Source of the DNA: Raffaelea ambrosiae
Taxonomy: Eukaryota; Ascomycota; Sordariomycetes; Ophiostomatales; Ophiostomataceae
Assembly: GCA_002778195.1 (NCBI GenBank)
Contig: PCDI01000001.1
Location: 682,001-746,000 of the forward strand
Direction: 5' to 3'
DNA length: 64,000 nucleotides
Positions within the stretch are counted from its first letter, which is position 1, and every line of letters starts with the position of its first letter. Below the pieces are notes generated by a model. The model was not told the DNA's origin, ran no database searches, and worked only from the letters and a program-made list of their open reading frames with translations. Of the stretch, positions 53,329-64,000 are shown piece after piece. The position numbers and the translations under genes are program-made.

Positions 53329-54290
53329 GGGAACGAAGAAACGCACAGGAACAGCCAAGGAAGGAGACAAGGGCGAGAAAACAGAATGCGGAGAGCGTCG
53401 CCCACGTCGAAGCCGGAGTCCCGAGACAGAGACTCGGAACACATACAAACGAATGCATTTGCCGGATATACCGGAGACAGATCGAGTCGCAAGACCAAGG
53501 GAAGCCGTGACGAAATCACCAGACGGAGTCGCGCACAGGCACACTGATACCAACGAAGAAGAAGACGAGAGGGACGACAACGGGAGACGAAAAGAGAAGA
53601 CAAGAGAGACAAAGTCGTCAACGAGGAGGAAACGTGATACCCAGAGCATATAGACCGACGGGGAAAGCATTGCAAAGACTTACTGCACGACACATACGTG
53701 TCGGGGGAGGAGGAGAAAACGACAGAGGATGAGAAAGCTGGCGAAGGCAAGCAAACATGTCTGCCAGGCAAGGAGAGAGCCCCCCACAAAAATCAATCGC
53801 ATCATCTTTTTCTGGAATGGGAGCATTTATCGAAGCATCATTTGCGGGGTGTTGAATTTTGGATTGGTGTTTTTTTCCCCTTTAGCTTTTGCTTTTGCTT
53901 TTGCTGTTTTTGTATTTGTCTGTTATTTAAACACTCGTATATAATTTCTTGTAGTTTTGCCGTTTATTCTTTCCCCTCACTTCTTTTCCCGCTCGATCGC
54001 GTCTTTGTTCGTCCATTTATTTCCTGGTCTTGGAAGCACCCATGGCGGGTGTTTGTAACAGTAGGTAGTTGTGCAATAACAAAACTAACAAAACAACAAA
54101 ACAACATGCAATCGAGCAGAAGACAACACCTGTGTGTGAACGAGGAAATGCTTGAATCTATGAGAAAAAAACGACTACTTTCTGTTGCCTAAATTTTTTT
54201 TTTCCGTCTACACCAAACGCCAATAAAGAACAGCAAAGTATGCAGAGGAGAAGTGCTCACGAGACTCTTCGTACTTCAGTCCAGCGACAT
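53329..54290. other. Convergent intergenic spacer, kinase and RRP1 3' ends
   Basis: Purine-rich 3' sequence (53329-53660), then T-rich stretches near 53865-53930. No gene seen. Confidence 0.55.
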
Positions 54291-55429
54291 CTAGTCGTTG
54301 AACCCGTCCCAGCTCGCATCGTCGTCCACATCGTCGTCGTCGTCCCCGGCCAGACCGCCTCCTTCCAGCCCGCCGGTGCCGGCACGGCCATCCGCCTCGT
54401 GCTGCTGCTGGTTCCACGGCAGCCGCTCGTCCGCCAGCGAGTCACGCGCCCGCTGGCGCACGGCCGGCGCACCTGTCCGGGCCGCCAGGGCCTCCACCAG
54501 CCTGTTGATCTTCCGCACCAGGTCGTCTTCTGGGCTGCTGTTGTCGTCGTTGGCATTGTCGTCGTCGTCGTCGTCGTCGCGCGCGCCCCCCTGGACCAGT
54601 CCCAGCTTGTCCAGCTCGTCCACCCAAATGTCGGACACGTGGATCGACAGCCCGACGGGCACGTGCATCGTCGTCGCCTCGGACCGCCGGCGCTTCTTGA
54701 GGCGCCCGCCGTAGTCTTGGTCCTCGTCGTCGTCGTCGTCGTTGTTGTCGGATCCTTCGTAGTCGTCGCCGTCGCCGAGCGGCGCCTCCGCCTCGGGGTT
54801 CAGCGGCCAGTCCTCCAGGACCTTGAGGCCGAGTCTTTCCGCTTCTTTGCTTTCTTGTCCCTTCTTCTCCTTCTTTTCCTTCTTCCCCTTCTTGCCCCCC
54901 TTCTTCTTCTTGGCCCCCTCCCCGTCCATCCATGTCAGCTGCGCGGCGAGAACGCGCCGGACCAGCAGCATGAACTTGTCCATCCGCAGCACGTCGATCC
55001 CGGTCGTCCACTGGCGCGCCATGGTGGCCCAGAACCCGCGCAGCCACGCCGCTGTCGAGGCGTCCGACAGGCCCGTCGAGACCGGCAGCGCGGCCAGGTC
55101 GTTGCATAGCCGCTGCTGCACGGGCACGCGGTCGGCCATCCAGAGGGCATAGAAGAGACCGGCCCAGAGTTTCTGGGCGTCGTCGAACGTGAGGGCGGGG
55201 CCGGAGGCAAAGGCATACTTGGTGCTCAGAAAGGCCTTGAGGCTGTCGAGGGATTGATTGCGAACTTTGCCATCTAGAGAGGCGAAGCGAGAGAGAGAGA
55301 GAGAGGTCAGTTCTGTTTTTTTTTTATATGTTTTTATGCGCCTGTCCCCGAGGAAATTATTTGTCGGGACCTACCACTCGACGCCAGGTTTTTGATGAAC
55401 GGCATATTTGCCGCCCCGGAAGAGGCCAT
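54291..55429 (-). CDS. RRP1: Ribosomal RNA processing protein RRP1/Nop52
   Basis: Exons 55429-55375 and 55273-54291 encode 345 residues. The start MASSGAANMPFIKNLASSDG and KVRNQSLDSLKAFLSTKYAF, then LWAGLFYALWMADRVPVQQR and FWATMARQWTTGIDVLRMDK, are the helical Nop52 domain (about 8-165). It is a nucleolar factor for 27S pre-rRNA processing into 60S subunits. A Lys-rich nuclear/nucleolar segment (KKKKGGKKGKKEKKEKK) and several Asp/Glu runs follow. The segment MHVPVGLSIHVSDIWVDELD is a conserved later block. The intron is 101 nt with donor GTAGGT and acceptor TCTAG. Family sure. Confidence 0.93.
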
Positions 55430-56258
55430 TGCTGTCGTTTGTCGCTCAAAATATATAGATATATAGACAACCGGTTACAGGAATTCGGGTTCGTCTGTTG
55501 GTGCTATGAATCATTCAACGCGGGGGAGACATGCGCTGAAGAAGAAAAAAAAAATTGCAGAGGCAAAAAGCCCAGGCCGCGATAACGGCTAGTGCTGGGG
55601 CGATAAGAAACTCAAGCTATTATTGGGAAAACTGCGGTGGGGCACGAACAGACGTCACCCAACGCCATCGCCAAGAGCTAGGAAGATGAGCTTCTCGTTA
55701 AGCAGTCAATTTGTTTTAACAATCAAATTGAATGCATCGATTTTACGTCCCGTTTGTTGTGCTTTGGAGTTTGATTCCTTGACCTCGCAATCGACATGGC
55801 CGTTGACTTTTATGCTCTTAATTAAAACTTGACGAAAGAAACACGCCCACAAAGAAGTCAGTGTAATAAACACAAAAAAAGTTCAAGAAATCTAAGCTCT
55901 AAGTTGACCGACACTGAGAGCTTTCGTTGTATGTGCCCCCTTTAAAGGGACTTCTGAATTGGATGCGATGCCTGCAAATATATGTATATGTGTATGAATC
56001 CACAAGAGCATAATCGCGTTTTCCTCGTGGCCTTCAGGTACGTATTCATTATCAGTGTGACTTTCCTGAAGACGTAGCCATCCATGATACTTTGCATCCT
56101 GCAATTGGCCCTTTTAAACGCCCATATATAGGTATCTCCCATACTTCTGCCTATACCACCATATCCTTCCGTAATTCCTATCTGTGGGTCATTTTCTTTT
56201 CCCACAGCCTCCAGTATTTTTGACCACCGACTCTGATCTCCATTAAACTTGTCGTCTC
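55430..56258. other. Intergenic, lower GC
   Basis: Upstream of RRP1 and downstream of the candidate micropeptide gene. No further gene seen. An open frame to 55942 on the minus strand overlaps the micropeptide gene in another frame and is not supported. Confidence 0.45.
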
Positions 56259-56476
56259 TTATTTTGTCTTCGTGCCGCCCTGAGGTTTCGTGCCTCCTTG
56301 AGTCTTCGGGCCATTTAGGGGCTTTGGTCCTACCTGGCCTCCTGTCAACTGTTAGTACGGTGTCTCTCTTGGTGGGAAGTGCGCTTGTACATACGCTCGC
56401 CTTTGGTGATCTCGTATCCAGAGCGGGCACAATCGACACCCGGCGCCGTCCACGAGTCGAAGGTGCGGCAAGACAT
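56259..56476 (-). CDS. Candidate two-exon micropeptide, 54 residues
   Basis: Exon 1 is 56476-56395 and exon 2 is 56341-56259. They are joined by a 53-nt intron with donor GTATGT, branch ACTAAC and acceptor GACAG, a textbook short fungal intron. The peptide begins MSCRTFDSWTAPGVDCARSG and ends with a repeated GGTKPQGGTK-like tail of Gly, Thr, Lys and Pro. There is no signal peptide or membrane helix. It is in a 4-kb stretch of low gene density, and the splice signals and clean junction are the main support. A CATATATAC box lies about 220 bases upstream on the minus strand. No family recognised. The longer frame on the same strand (56601-55942) is in a different reading frame. Confidence 0.45.
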
Positions 56477-57714
56477 TGTCGTCTAAGTAGCAGGGTGGTA
56501 TTTCTGAAAAGAAGACAGCAATGTAGAGAATTGTACGTCTGCCTGAAAGATGCTTGGTGTTTGTATGATCTGTGTAGAGTATTTGGGAGGTGGGAGGTCA
56601 TCAGTTGGCCTTTTGACGCGTATCTGAGATGAATGTCTGGCTAGTTGGTGAAAAGAAAAAGTCGGGAGTATTCCTCAGACCTGAGGAAAAGCACATATAT
56701 ACAGAAAAATTGCCTGCCATAAACAAACAAAAAACAAAACCCCAACCGAGCAAGTTTATTCTTGGTCTGGGACAACCGATGTAAGGATACGCCTCTCCAT
56801 ACACTCCGTCAGTCCTTTGTATTGAATGTTTCCAAAATGCCACTATATGACAAAGATGAACTGACATGACTTTGCGTGCTTTCTAGAAGCAAGGAGTCTT
56901 CTACGGCTTCGGGAAAGCTGCTACGGGCCGGAAGAAGAGATTTGCTGGTCCTTTTAATTCTGCGCTATCGTTCTATGAACTGAGTCCCCATCGATCAAAA
57001 CAAAACTGAGTGAGTTTTGAGTTTGCCAAATGATCAGAATTTGACAGCTTTGCTTGTGACAGACACACGACTTGGCATGTTGTTGACACTGAATCAACAC
57101 CCGGCGTTCGTGCCGTTTCCGCGTCGGCTGCAAATATCTGAAACAAGACAACGATTTGCTCTCCACTAGACATACAGTTTGTTTTTTATTCAGTTTTGCT
57201 AATTCGGACGTATAACTCAAGAGTGGGAAGTCTTACCACCATTCATTTGTGATTTCCTATGCCGCTTAGAGGTTCAACCTTGGTATCATATATCACACGG
57301 GCATTTCCCGGTTGCGAATGTTGTCAATTTCCATCTTCGAGATGAGCAAACAGATGTCTCAGCTACCCGAAAACAAGTGTTCTGGAAAAGTCTGGAATCA
57401 TTGCCTGCTTTTGTCGGAAATCGGATTGTGTTGACTAACACATGCCAACAATCAAAATATGGGCAGCATTTGGGCTCATTTTGCAAATAGGGATGAGGGC
57501 GGTATTCTTTCCCCAATTACACTGTATTGATGGTTGTGCAGTTTAGTTTTTGTGAATGAGTGGAATGGGAAACTAATTGTCAATAGAATTTGAATGCAAG
57601 GACGACCAGGCCCGAAAAAAAAAAGAGCGGTTTAGGGAAGGCGACATTAGTTCAATAGAATGCAGTCGAAGGACTAAAAATAAATTGTCGCCCGAGAAAA
57701 GGGCAAAAAATTGA
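56477..57714. other. Intergenic, lower GC
   Basis: No gene seen. AT-rich sequence with small unrelated open frames. Confidence 0.45.
57705..57710 (-). terminator. Oligo-T RNA polymerase III terminator
   Basis: Six T on the minus strand, four bases after the tRNA 3' end. Confidence 0.7.
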
Positions 57715-57787
57715 TGAGGACGAGGAGAATTGAACTCCCAACCTTCGGGACTGGAATCCGACGCCATATCCATTAGACTACGTCCCC
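57715..57787 (-). tRNA. tRNA with anticodon CCA (Trp by anticodon)
   Basis: A 73-base cloverleaf on the minus strand. The acceptor stem GGGGACG pairs with CGTCCTC, with A as discriminator. The D arm is GTCT/TGGC, and the T arm GGGAG-TTCAATT-CTCCT has one G-U pair. The anticodon stem TCGGA/CCCGA has an A-C mismatch at its loop end (31-39), and the loop TTCCAGT gives anticodon CCA. No intron. Body features (the AATGGATA D loop, GCGTCGGATTCC) also resemble fungal tRNA-Arg genes, so identity should be checked. An oligo-T stop follows. Confidence 0.75.
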
Positions 57788-59506
57788 ACACGGGATGTTG
57801 AGGAATTGCTCGCTAATTCAGCTTGTATAGCTAGTACCACATGACTTCCACGATCTTAGCGCCGAAAGCCATCTAAGCTGCCAAATTGGGTGGCCATTTT
57901 TGCCAAATACCCCATTTTGCGTTGTAATTATTCCTGGGGCCAAGCAAGTGGATATGTTTGTCGCCAAGTTTGTTCTTTTGGTTCGTTAGGGATCGCTGGG
58001 TGGATGGCATGATCGACAAGTGGATGCGATTTGCCACAAAACAGCGCCACATGCGGCGGGCGACGCAAGTCATATTCTGGTACAGAGCTCAAAAGCTAGT
58101 TCGCATGGGCACCTTACAGCGTCTTTACTTTCGAGATAATGGAAAGCGTCCCACTCGAGAGCAGCGTAAGTCAGTAGGGTGCTCTGTTTGTTGGCTGTAG
58201 GAACCAAGTTGTATTTCTCTCGGCCGGGAGGTCAATAATTCTTTATCGGTATATAGACTCGGAATGGAGTATTTGGGTGTCACGATAGAAATATACAACA
58301 CTGGACTCGGAAAATTGTTGCAGGGACTGCAGGGATTTCATGTTTAGATACATGTCGACCAATCTATGCAAGCTTCTCTGTTGCTGGCTATTGCATTGCC
58401 GTCAAGATTTGCTGTCATTTGGCAAACGCGTACATAGTTAAGATGCTGGCTTCATATTTGATCAATGGCCTGTTTTTGTCGGAGCCGAATGCCCGTCGTC
58501 GTTGGTAGGCAGACGCAGTGTCATGCGTGCTATGGAGGCGTTCAATCTCGACAACTTGATGTTTCTTTTCCTGTCGCGAAATAGGAAAGATGGCTGTGTC
58601 TATAGAGCATCAACAAGTTAGCCTGGGTTTTCGTGACGTATGAACAGTACTTCAGAGGGCCATATGTATAGATATACCGTATCTTTGGCCGTGGCATGTC
58701 AAGTCTGCGTCTGAGAAAGAAGGCGTAGCACACGATGGCTGTCTCTGGTGAAGATGTGTAGAATAAGAAGTGTCAGACAAAACTTGCCACCCGACAATGT
58801 CAACGAACCCCAACTTTCTGCGCGCAAACATCAACACCAAGGGCCGATTTCAAACAAGTGGGCCAAGGAACGCATGCAGTCAACACGCAACAAGATTGTG
58901 CATAGAACTCTGGGGTCTTCTTGTGGTCTACTTTGCGGAGAATTTTGAATCTATGTTACCGATGCATGGAGAAAATTCGGTTTCCAGAGTTCTTAAAAAA
59001 CAGTCCACTCGATGGCCGTTCTCGAGGTGACTTGACTTTCCCTCTCCGGGGGACCAACTTTGACCGAGGAGTCCTTTGCTTTTGGGCACACGTGGGAAAC
59101 GCAAAAAAAGCACGTCGATTGTCGTCCTGGCGGCTTTTTGCTGCCCTGACAGGCTTTCAGCCGAACTCCTATTCTCCCAGGACCACCCACCTTCTTTACG
59201 TACAGTGTCTTTTTTTTTCCGACTTTTGAATTTTCAGACACGCCTCACTTTTGCTAGAGACAACACCCGTGGTCGCCAAGTATTCTTGGTTTTTTTGTAG
59301 GTCTAAACTCCCGCATATCAACCCAACATGAAAGACGAACCATGACATTCAAACTTTTGTTTTCCATATGCACCCATGCTCATCCCTGGGGTGTTCGACC
59401 ATCTCACTTACTTTCTTAGCGTTAGTGGTCCGATACCGCAACTATTTTTACATCTCGTACAATATAAGCAGCCGACCCAAATCCGCCGACCCTCCCCTAT
59501 TTCCAT
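57788..59506. other. Intergenic, lower GC
   Basis: No complete gene. An exon-like fragment at about 57988-58166 is described separately. The rest shows small frames without motifs. Confidence 0.45.
57988..58166 (+). pseudogene. Orphan exon-like fragment
   Basis: Preceded by GTTAG (an acceptor-like end at about 57989) and followed by GTAAGT at 58167. It reads as a basic helical segment, DRWVDGMIDKWMRFATKQRH, then VIFWYRAQKLVRMG and FRDNGKRPTREQ. No start and no continuation could be found on either side, so it may be a decayed gene or a missed exon. No family recognised. Confidence 0.25.
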
Positions 59507-61253
59507 TTATCTGGGATTTATAAAACGACTTTTTTTCCGAAGAATATGGCCATATTTAAAGAGAACCCAGGGGATGGGAAGGAGACCCAAAGACAGAAAG
59601 GCAAAGACACTCCCGGCCCAGTGGACGCCAAGCTTCTCATACATCTGGGTCGTAAACAAAGGAAATACTGCTCCGAGGAGATATCGAATGCATCCATTTG
59701 CTGCAAGGGCTGTGGCATGGTGAGTTTCAGAACAGCAAAGTCAACACAAGAAACGGCGGCATGGATGCACTTACCAGAAGCCGCAGCAGCAGGCCCATAG
59801 GACTCAACAAGGTACCCCATCGAGGAAAGCTGTGAAAGAAGGCAAAAGCGGCCTTGTTAGACATCTCTGGTTATGGCAAGCCGGACAATGGGCAGAAGAC
59901 TACTCACAAAGAGTACAAATGTACCAAGGCCAAATGGAATGCCGCTCGCCGCAACGGCCGCCCAGTGGCCGCCTGGATGAGCCGCCCATGCATACCTAGA
60001 ACAAAACGTGAGCCACTGTTGATGGACACAAAGAACGCTGCTGAATGCCAGACTGCACGCTATGGGGTTACACATTAAAACGTACCAGAAGAGCCCAATG
60101 GGCAAGAAAACGCTGCCGATCATGGCGCTGTACAGTCGATATTCAGGGGCTGGGCGATTTCCACCTGCTGCCCGCTCAGCGCGAGCATACATGGTCGTCT
60201 CCACGATGATGTGCGTGACGGCCGCCAGGAGGTAGCCGATGATGACAGCGATAAACGACAGGCCAACTTGGCGCGAGTCAAAGTTGTAGTCGAGAGAATA
60301 GACGTACGTGGCACTGGCAAAATAGCTAAAGACGACAGCATAGGCATAGCCCGTGTACATGGTCAGCGAAAAGGCAATCGCCTCCGTGGTCAGGATGGTC
60401 ATGGACCGGGCCACGGCTGCTCTGAGCGTCGTCAAGGCGCGTAGTACGGTTCCCCAGCGGCCCGAGTGCTGTTTGGCGCTGCTTTGTTGCAGGGCGACCC
60501 GGAAGTTGGAGGTCTCCTTCATGAATAGGGACAAGATCCAGATCGGTGCGCCGATCAAGGCCACGACCCACTGCGTCCATCGCCAGTCGCCGCCGTACTC
60601 GTTCATCACATAGGCGCCGACCACCGGGCCGAGCGTCGGGCCAAAGAAGGGCCCGCAGATGAAGAGGAGGATGGCCAAGGCGGACGCCGTGGTGCCCCTC
60701 CCCCACACGTCCATAATGGTTCCGGCGCCAATCGCGATGCCGGCCGAGCCCAGGAAGCCACAGAGGAAACGGCAGACCAAGAAGGTGGCCAGGTTGTGGG
60801 CCGCGGCCGCACCGGCCGCAAAGGCCACGATGCTGGACGAGGTAGCCAGATAGAGCCAGCGACGGCCAATGAACTCGGACAGGGGCGCCATGACCATGGG
60901 GCCAAAGGCCAGCCCCAGCAGGTACACGGTTTCCGAGAGGACGGCTACGGTGCGGACAATGTTGAATTCTGCCATGAGGGCAAAGGTGGCAGGAACGGTG
61001 ACGGACGACGAAAATGTGCTGCATTTGTGTGACGCGAGCCTGGGGTCAGCCGAGAGTGTCTCATGCAAATGAGCCGCGCAAGAACCTACATCAGGAAGGC
61101 CAGGCAGCACGGGATGACTGTATGGTAGAGCTTCAGCTTCGCGTTCCAGCTCCTGGCATTGACGCCATTCGGGGGGGCAGTGACTTTGTAGCCGTTGCCG
61201 CTGCCGTTGCCGTTGCCGCTATCGTCTTCATTCTTTGTGTCCTGGTCAGACAT
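59507..61253 (-). CDS. MFS transporter, DHA1 drug/polyamine antiporter type, 5 exons
   Basis: Exons 61253-61090, 61018-60086, 59995-59908, 59829-59775 and 59709-59507 give 480 residues. The DHA1 layout of twelve helices is visible. Motif A follows helix 2 as PLSEFIGRRWLYLATSS, and the motif C-like GPVVGAYVMNEYGGDWRWTQ follows helix 5. Helices 9-12 include SMGYLVESYGPAAAASALAA and LRYLLG-like IRYLLGAVFPLF, ending WVLFKYGHILRKKS. The short acidic, Gly/Asn-rich N-terminus is cytosolic. Members of this family (Tpo1, Flu1 type) export drugs, polyamines or other small molecules across the plasma membrane by proton antiport. The substrate here is unknown. The second intron (90 nt) is in frame and stop-free. 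The exon 5 acceptor has a second CAG nine bases on. The gene is divergent from the Zn2Cys6 regulator starting at 61779. Confidence 0.92.
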
Positions 61254-61778
61254 GGCGAGAAAGTGAATTCGCAGTGGAATGGAATATGCAGATTCTCTTG
61301 GATTGTAGGCGTCGGCGAAAACACCAGCTGAGTCTATTGTATTAGTCTTTCGACGGAGATGCGAATGATGGACCACTTCTTGACAGCGTGAAAGTTTTGG
61401 CCTGGGCTACTAGGACTACATATTTCATTTATACTTTGGGGGGAGGATTCTCCCGCTGGTCGGGGCTGCGGTGAAAGTGCCGCGTTGTCTCGGCGCTCTC
61501 GCTGCCGAAAAAAGCCGTCGAAGATGGTGAGCAAAGTAAGATGCTAACCCCAAATGCACCCGCAGCAAGGCTCCTGGCGTGGCACTAAAAAGCCCCACAT
61601 TATGGGCCATTCACGCCTTGTCCCGCTACGGACTTCTCGGCTCCGAGAGGCCGGGGAGGTTCGCTACGAACGCAAACCCCAACGCCATACCGCCCAAGCT
61701 TAGTTATTCTCTTCGCTCCTTTCCCTTTCTCCTTTTCCTCACTCCCCGTGCTGCGATTCGTGTGCAGATGAATTTGCC
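61254..61778. promoter_or_regulatory. Shared divergent promoter region, MFS transporter and Zn2Cys6 regulator
   Basis: The 525-base gap holds both leaders. No CGG-n-CCG palindrome typical of Zn2Cys6 sites stands out by eye. CT-rich sequence before the regulator's ATG (61700-61745) looks like its transcription start region. Confidence 0.45.
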
Positions 61779-64000
61779 ATGGCCAGAGCACCAAAACGGC
61801 CTGCCACCTCCACTTCCACCGATGATGATGATGACCTGCCACGCCCCTTCCGGCCATCGGCCCCGGCCACGCCGAGCCACAGGCTGGGGGCGGCGCGGTC
61901 CTGTGAAGGCTGCCATCAGCGGAAGATCCGCTGTGACCGCGGAGTTCCCTGTACCAATTGTGCGAAACATCATATGACCTGCGTGTATCCTACCAAGAAC
62001 CCGGACGCCGCACGGAAAACGCCGCCTACGCTCCAAGACATCACCAACCGGCTGGAACGACTGGAAGCCTTGCTCTCGCGTCTGGCCAAGGGCAGCGAGC
62101 TTGGTGCGGGACCTGCATCCGATGGCGGCCATGGTCGTGGCCACGGCCCTTCCGAGTCTAGGCCCGAGAATCAAATCCAGGCTCGACCTGCTGCCCACAT
62201 CGATGCCGCCACTCCAACTGCTCATCCGCATTCGTCTGGCGGCACTCCCCAGAAATCAACATGGGAGCTGCTATTGAACAACTCGAACATCGAACCGCTG
62301 CTGCATGATGTGAGCCAGCCTCCAGAGTCCAGATCGACGTGGTGTCCGTTGTTGTGCAAGCTCTTTGGAAGCTCGTTTGATTTCTAATCCATGTATATGT
62401 GAGGCAAATTTGCCAGGAAGAACGAAGCAAAACGACTCTACCCCAGCCGTCAGCCTCTGAAACAGCAGCATCGAACCTCAATGTGCACACGACAACGACA
62501 CATAACAAGCTTCCTGCGCAGCCAGGGGCTTATGCTCCTCTGGATTTATACCCAGACCCCCAACTCGCCCTCCAGCTCTGGAACATATACGTCAAGTCGG
62601 TCGATCCGGTCTTGAAGATCTTGCATATACCCACCGTGCAGTCGACTGTCGTGGCCACGATTCTGGACCCTCGGTCGGCCCAGCCCTCCACGGTGGCGTT
62701 GACATTCGCCATCTACTATGCCGCCGTCACGTCGCTCTGTCACGACAATGGCAGAACGTCTGTGGATTTGCCGTCTGAGAAGCCTGTCCTCTTGAAACGC
62801 TACCAGACCGCCCTGGACCGGCTTCTCATCACGCCGGACCTCATGGGCCGGCCTGATGTTACGGGTTTACAGGCTCTGGCCATTTACGTGGTGAGCAGCT
62901 CGGCCTTGTGGAACCCTGCCCACCTACCCCCTTGCCCTTACATCGGCTGCGTGCATTCAACTGACTTGCGTCCCATTCTTTCTGGTGAGAAGACCTGTTT
63001 ACGCGCCCACGAACTGGGCCGGAGAGTATGGGTCCTCAATGGACTCGCCATCCGGCTCGCCCAGTCCATCAGCCTGCACCGGGACGGCACGTCCCTCAAG
63101 CTGAGCCCTTTTGAGACCGAGATGCGCCTTCGCCTCTGGTGGCACCTCTGCGTGCTGGACTCGCGTGCCCCGGAGGACCAGGGGTTTCAGCCGGCCGTGG
63201 ATCTCATCAACCAGGAACTGCGCCTGCCTCTGAATGTGAATGACGACCAGATCTACCCCGACATGACGCACTTCCCGCAGGAATCGCACGGCTGGACAGA
63301 AATGTCCTTCTTCCGCATCCAAACCGACTCGTGCCGGCTGATGCATCCGATCCTGGACATGCAGCTGCAACCGGCCGCCGATTCCGCCGATGTCCTGTCG
63401 TACATCCGACAGAAGCGCAAGCTGATCCAGAACCCGGGTCCTTACATGGCCGAGAATTACGGCATCTCGTTGCTGTCGCTGTCAACGCTGCCACCGCTGT
63501 CGCCTGGGTCGGGCACCGCTCTGCTGCTGCGCATTGCCACGCAGCATGTCATGACGGCCTGCAAGAAGCTCGAGTTTGTGTTGCAGCTGCGCGAAGAGAT
63601 TTGTCTGCGAAAGCTCAGAGAGGTGGCGGCAGCAACGACGGGGACGACGGTGACGACAGGAACGACAGGAACGACGGGAACGACGCGGCAAGCCGGGCCA
63701 GGAGAAGGGGACGAGGCCGAGGACGTGCGCAAGCCGTCCTTCCAACTGGCCTGTGACACGCTGGAGAGCAGCCATGCATTGCTGCGCGAAGAAAGGGGGC
63801 TGGCGTCGCGGTTTCAATGGTTTTTCAGCATGTACACGCAATGGTACGCCCTGGCCTACGTCCTGCGGTGTCTCTGCAACACGCGCCGCCCCTGTGGGCG
63901 CGAGGCAGACCGTGCCTGGGTCATGGTGGACCGGGTTTTCCCGCGCGGAACGAGTCGTCTCCCGGGCGGTCCGTATTCTGCAGCAGCAACAGCAGCAACG
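61779..64000 (+). CDS. Zn2Cys6 transcription factor with fungal-specific domain, 3' end outside window
   Basis: Exons 61779-62309, 62417-62890 and 62993-64000 give 671 residues up to the window edge, with no stop reached. The zinc cluster SCEGCHQRKIRC plus DRGVPCTNCAKHHMTC has Cys at 42, 45, 52, 58, 61 and 68 with ideal spacing. A leucine-rich coil (LERLEALLSRL, about 92-102) follows for dimerisation. The middle-homology domain (Pfam Fungal_trans) begins at DLYPDPQLALQLWNIYVKSV and includes VLNGLAIRLAQSISLHRDG and EMRLRLWWHLCVLDSRAPED, its usual motifs. The second intron's acceptor seems to be AAG (62990-62992), since this gives YVTCLRAHE at the junction. A 9-bp repeat encodes a Thr/Gly run near residue 550. 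Head-to-head with the MFS gene, so a pathway-specific regulator is likely. Confidence 0.92.
63635..63688 (+). repeat. 9-bp coding tandem repeat, six copies
   Basis: Six units of ACGACGGGA/ACGACAGGA type encode Thr-Thr-Gly/Val repeats inside the regulator. In frame, so copy number changes would only lengthen the loop. Confidence 0.85.

Noticed and set aside
55942..56601. A 219-codon minus-strand frame over the micropeptide locus
   Set aside because: It reads through the ACTAAC/GACAG intron signals in another frame and is Arg/Ser-rich without motif. The two-exon model is better supported.

Overview
The window is eukaryotic nuclear DNA from a filamentous ascomycete (Pezizomycotina; the GC-rich coding style and CT-rich leaders suggest a Sordariomycete, which is inference). 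The signs are short GT-AG introns of about 53-125 nt with CTAAC/CTGAC-type branch sites, pyrimidine-rich leaders, C/G-ending codons, Zn2Cys6 transcription factors and many fungal-only families. No CRISPR array, operon or complete transposon is visible.

Layout. 0.5-5 kb: an APH-like phosphotransferase and a mitochondrial carrier resembling the S-adenosylmethionine carrier. 5-12.5 kb: a UPF0643-like protein, translation factor eIF3h and S-adenosylhomocysteine hydrolase. 12.5-21.3 kb: a gene-poor stretch of about 8.8 kb with an AT-rich island, ending in a 10-bp minisatellite. 21.3-25.5 kb: a 959-residue Zn2Cys6 regulator whose zinc cluster is split by a 1.18-kb intron. 28-34 kb: a D-2-hydroxyacid dehydrogenase, a CID2/Mix23-type protein and the NatA subunit NAT1. 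36-41 kb: a luciferase-family flavin monooxygenase of bacterial look and a fungal membrane/zinc-finger protein. 42-49 kb: a possible small gene, an F-box-like protein with an N-myristoylation signal and a glycosylated membrane protein. 51-55.4 kb: a sphingoid base kinase convergent with RRP1/Nop52. 55.4-59.5 kb: a lower-GC, gene-poor stretch with a candidate two-exon micropeptide gene and one tRNA. 59.5-64 kb: a DHA1 MFS transporter divergent from a Zn2Cys6 regulator that runs off the end.

Most genes are unrelated housekeeping or accessory genes in mixed orientation, as usual in fungi. Possible functional links are the S-adenosylmethionine carrier-like gene with SAH hydrolase (methyl cycle, probably chance proximity) and the divergent MFS/regulator pair (a likely regulator-target unit). 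I assembled gene models by hand from open frames, splice signals and family knowledge, so small exon boundary errors are possible. Position 6547-6556 is an assembly gap of ten N followed by a 26-G run.
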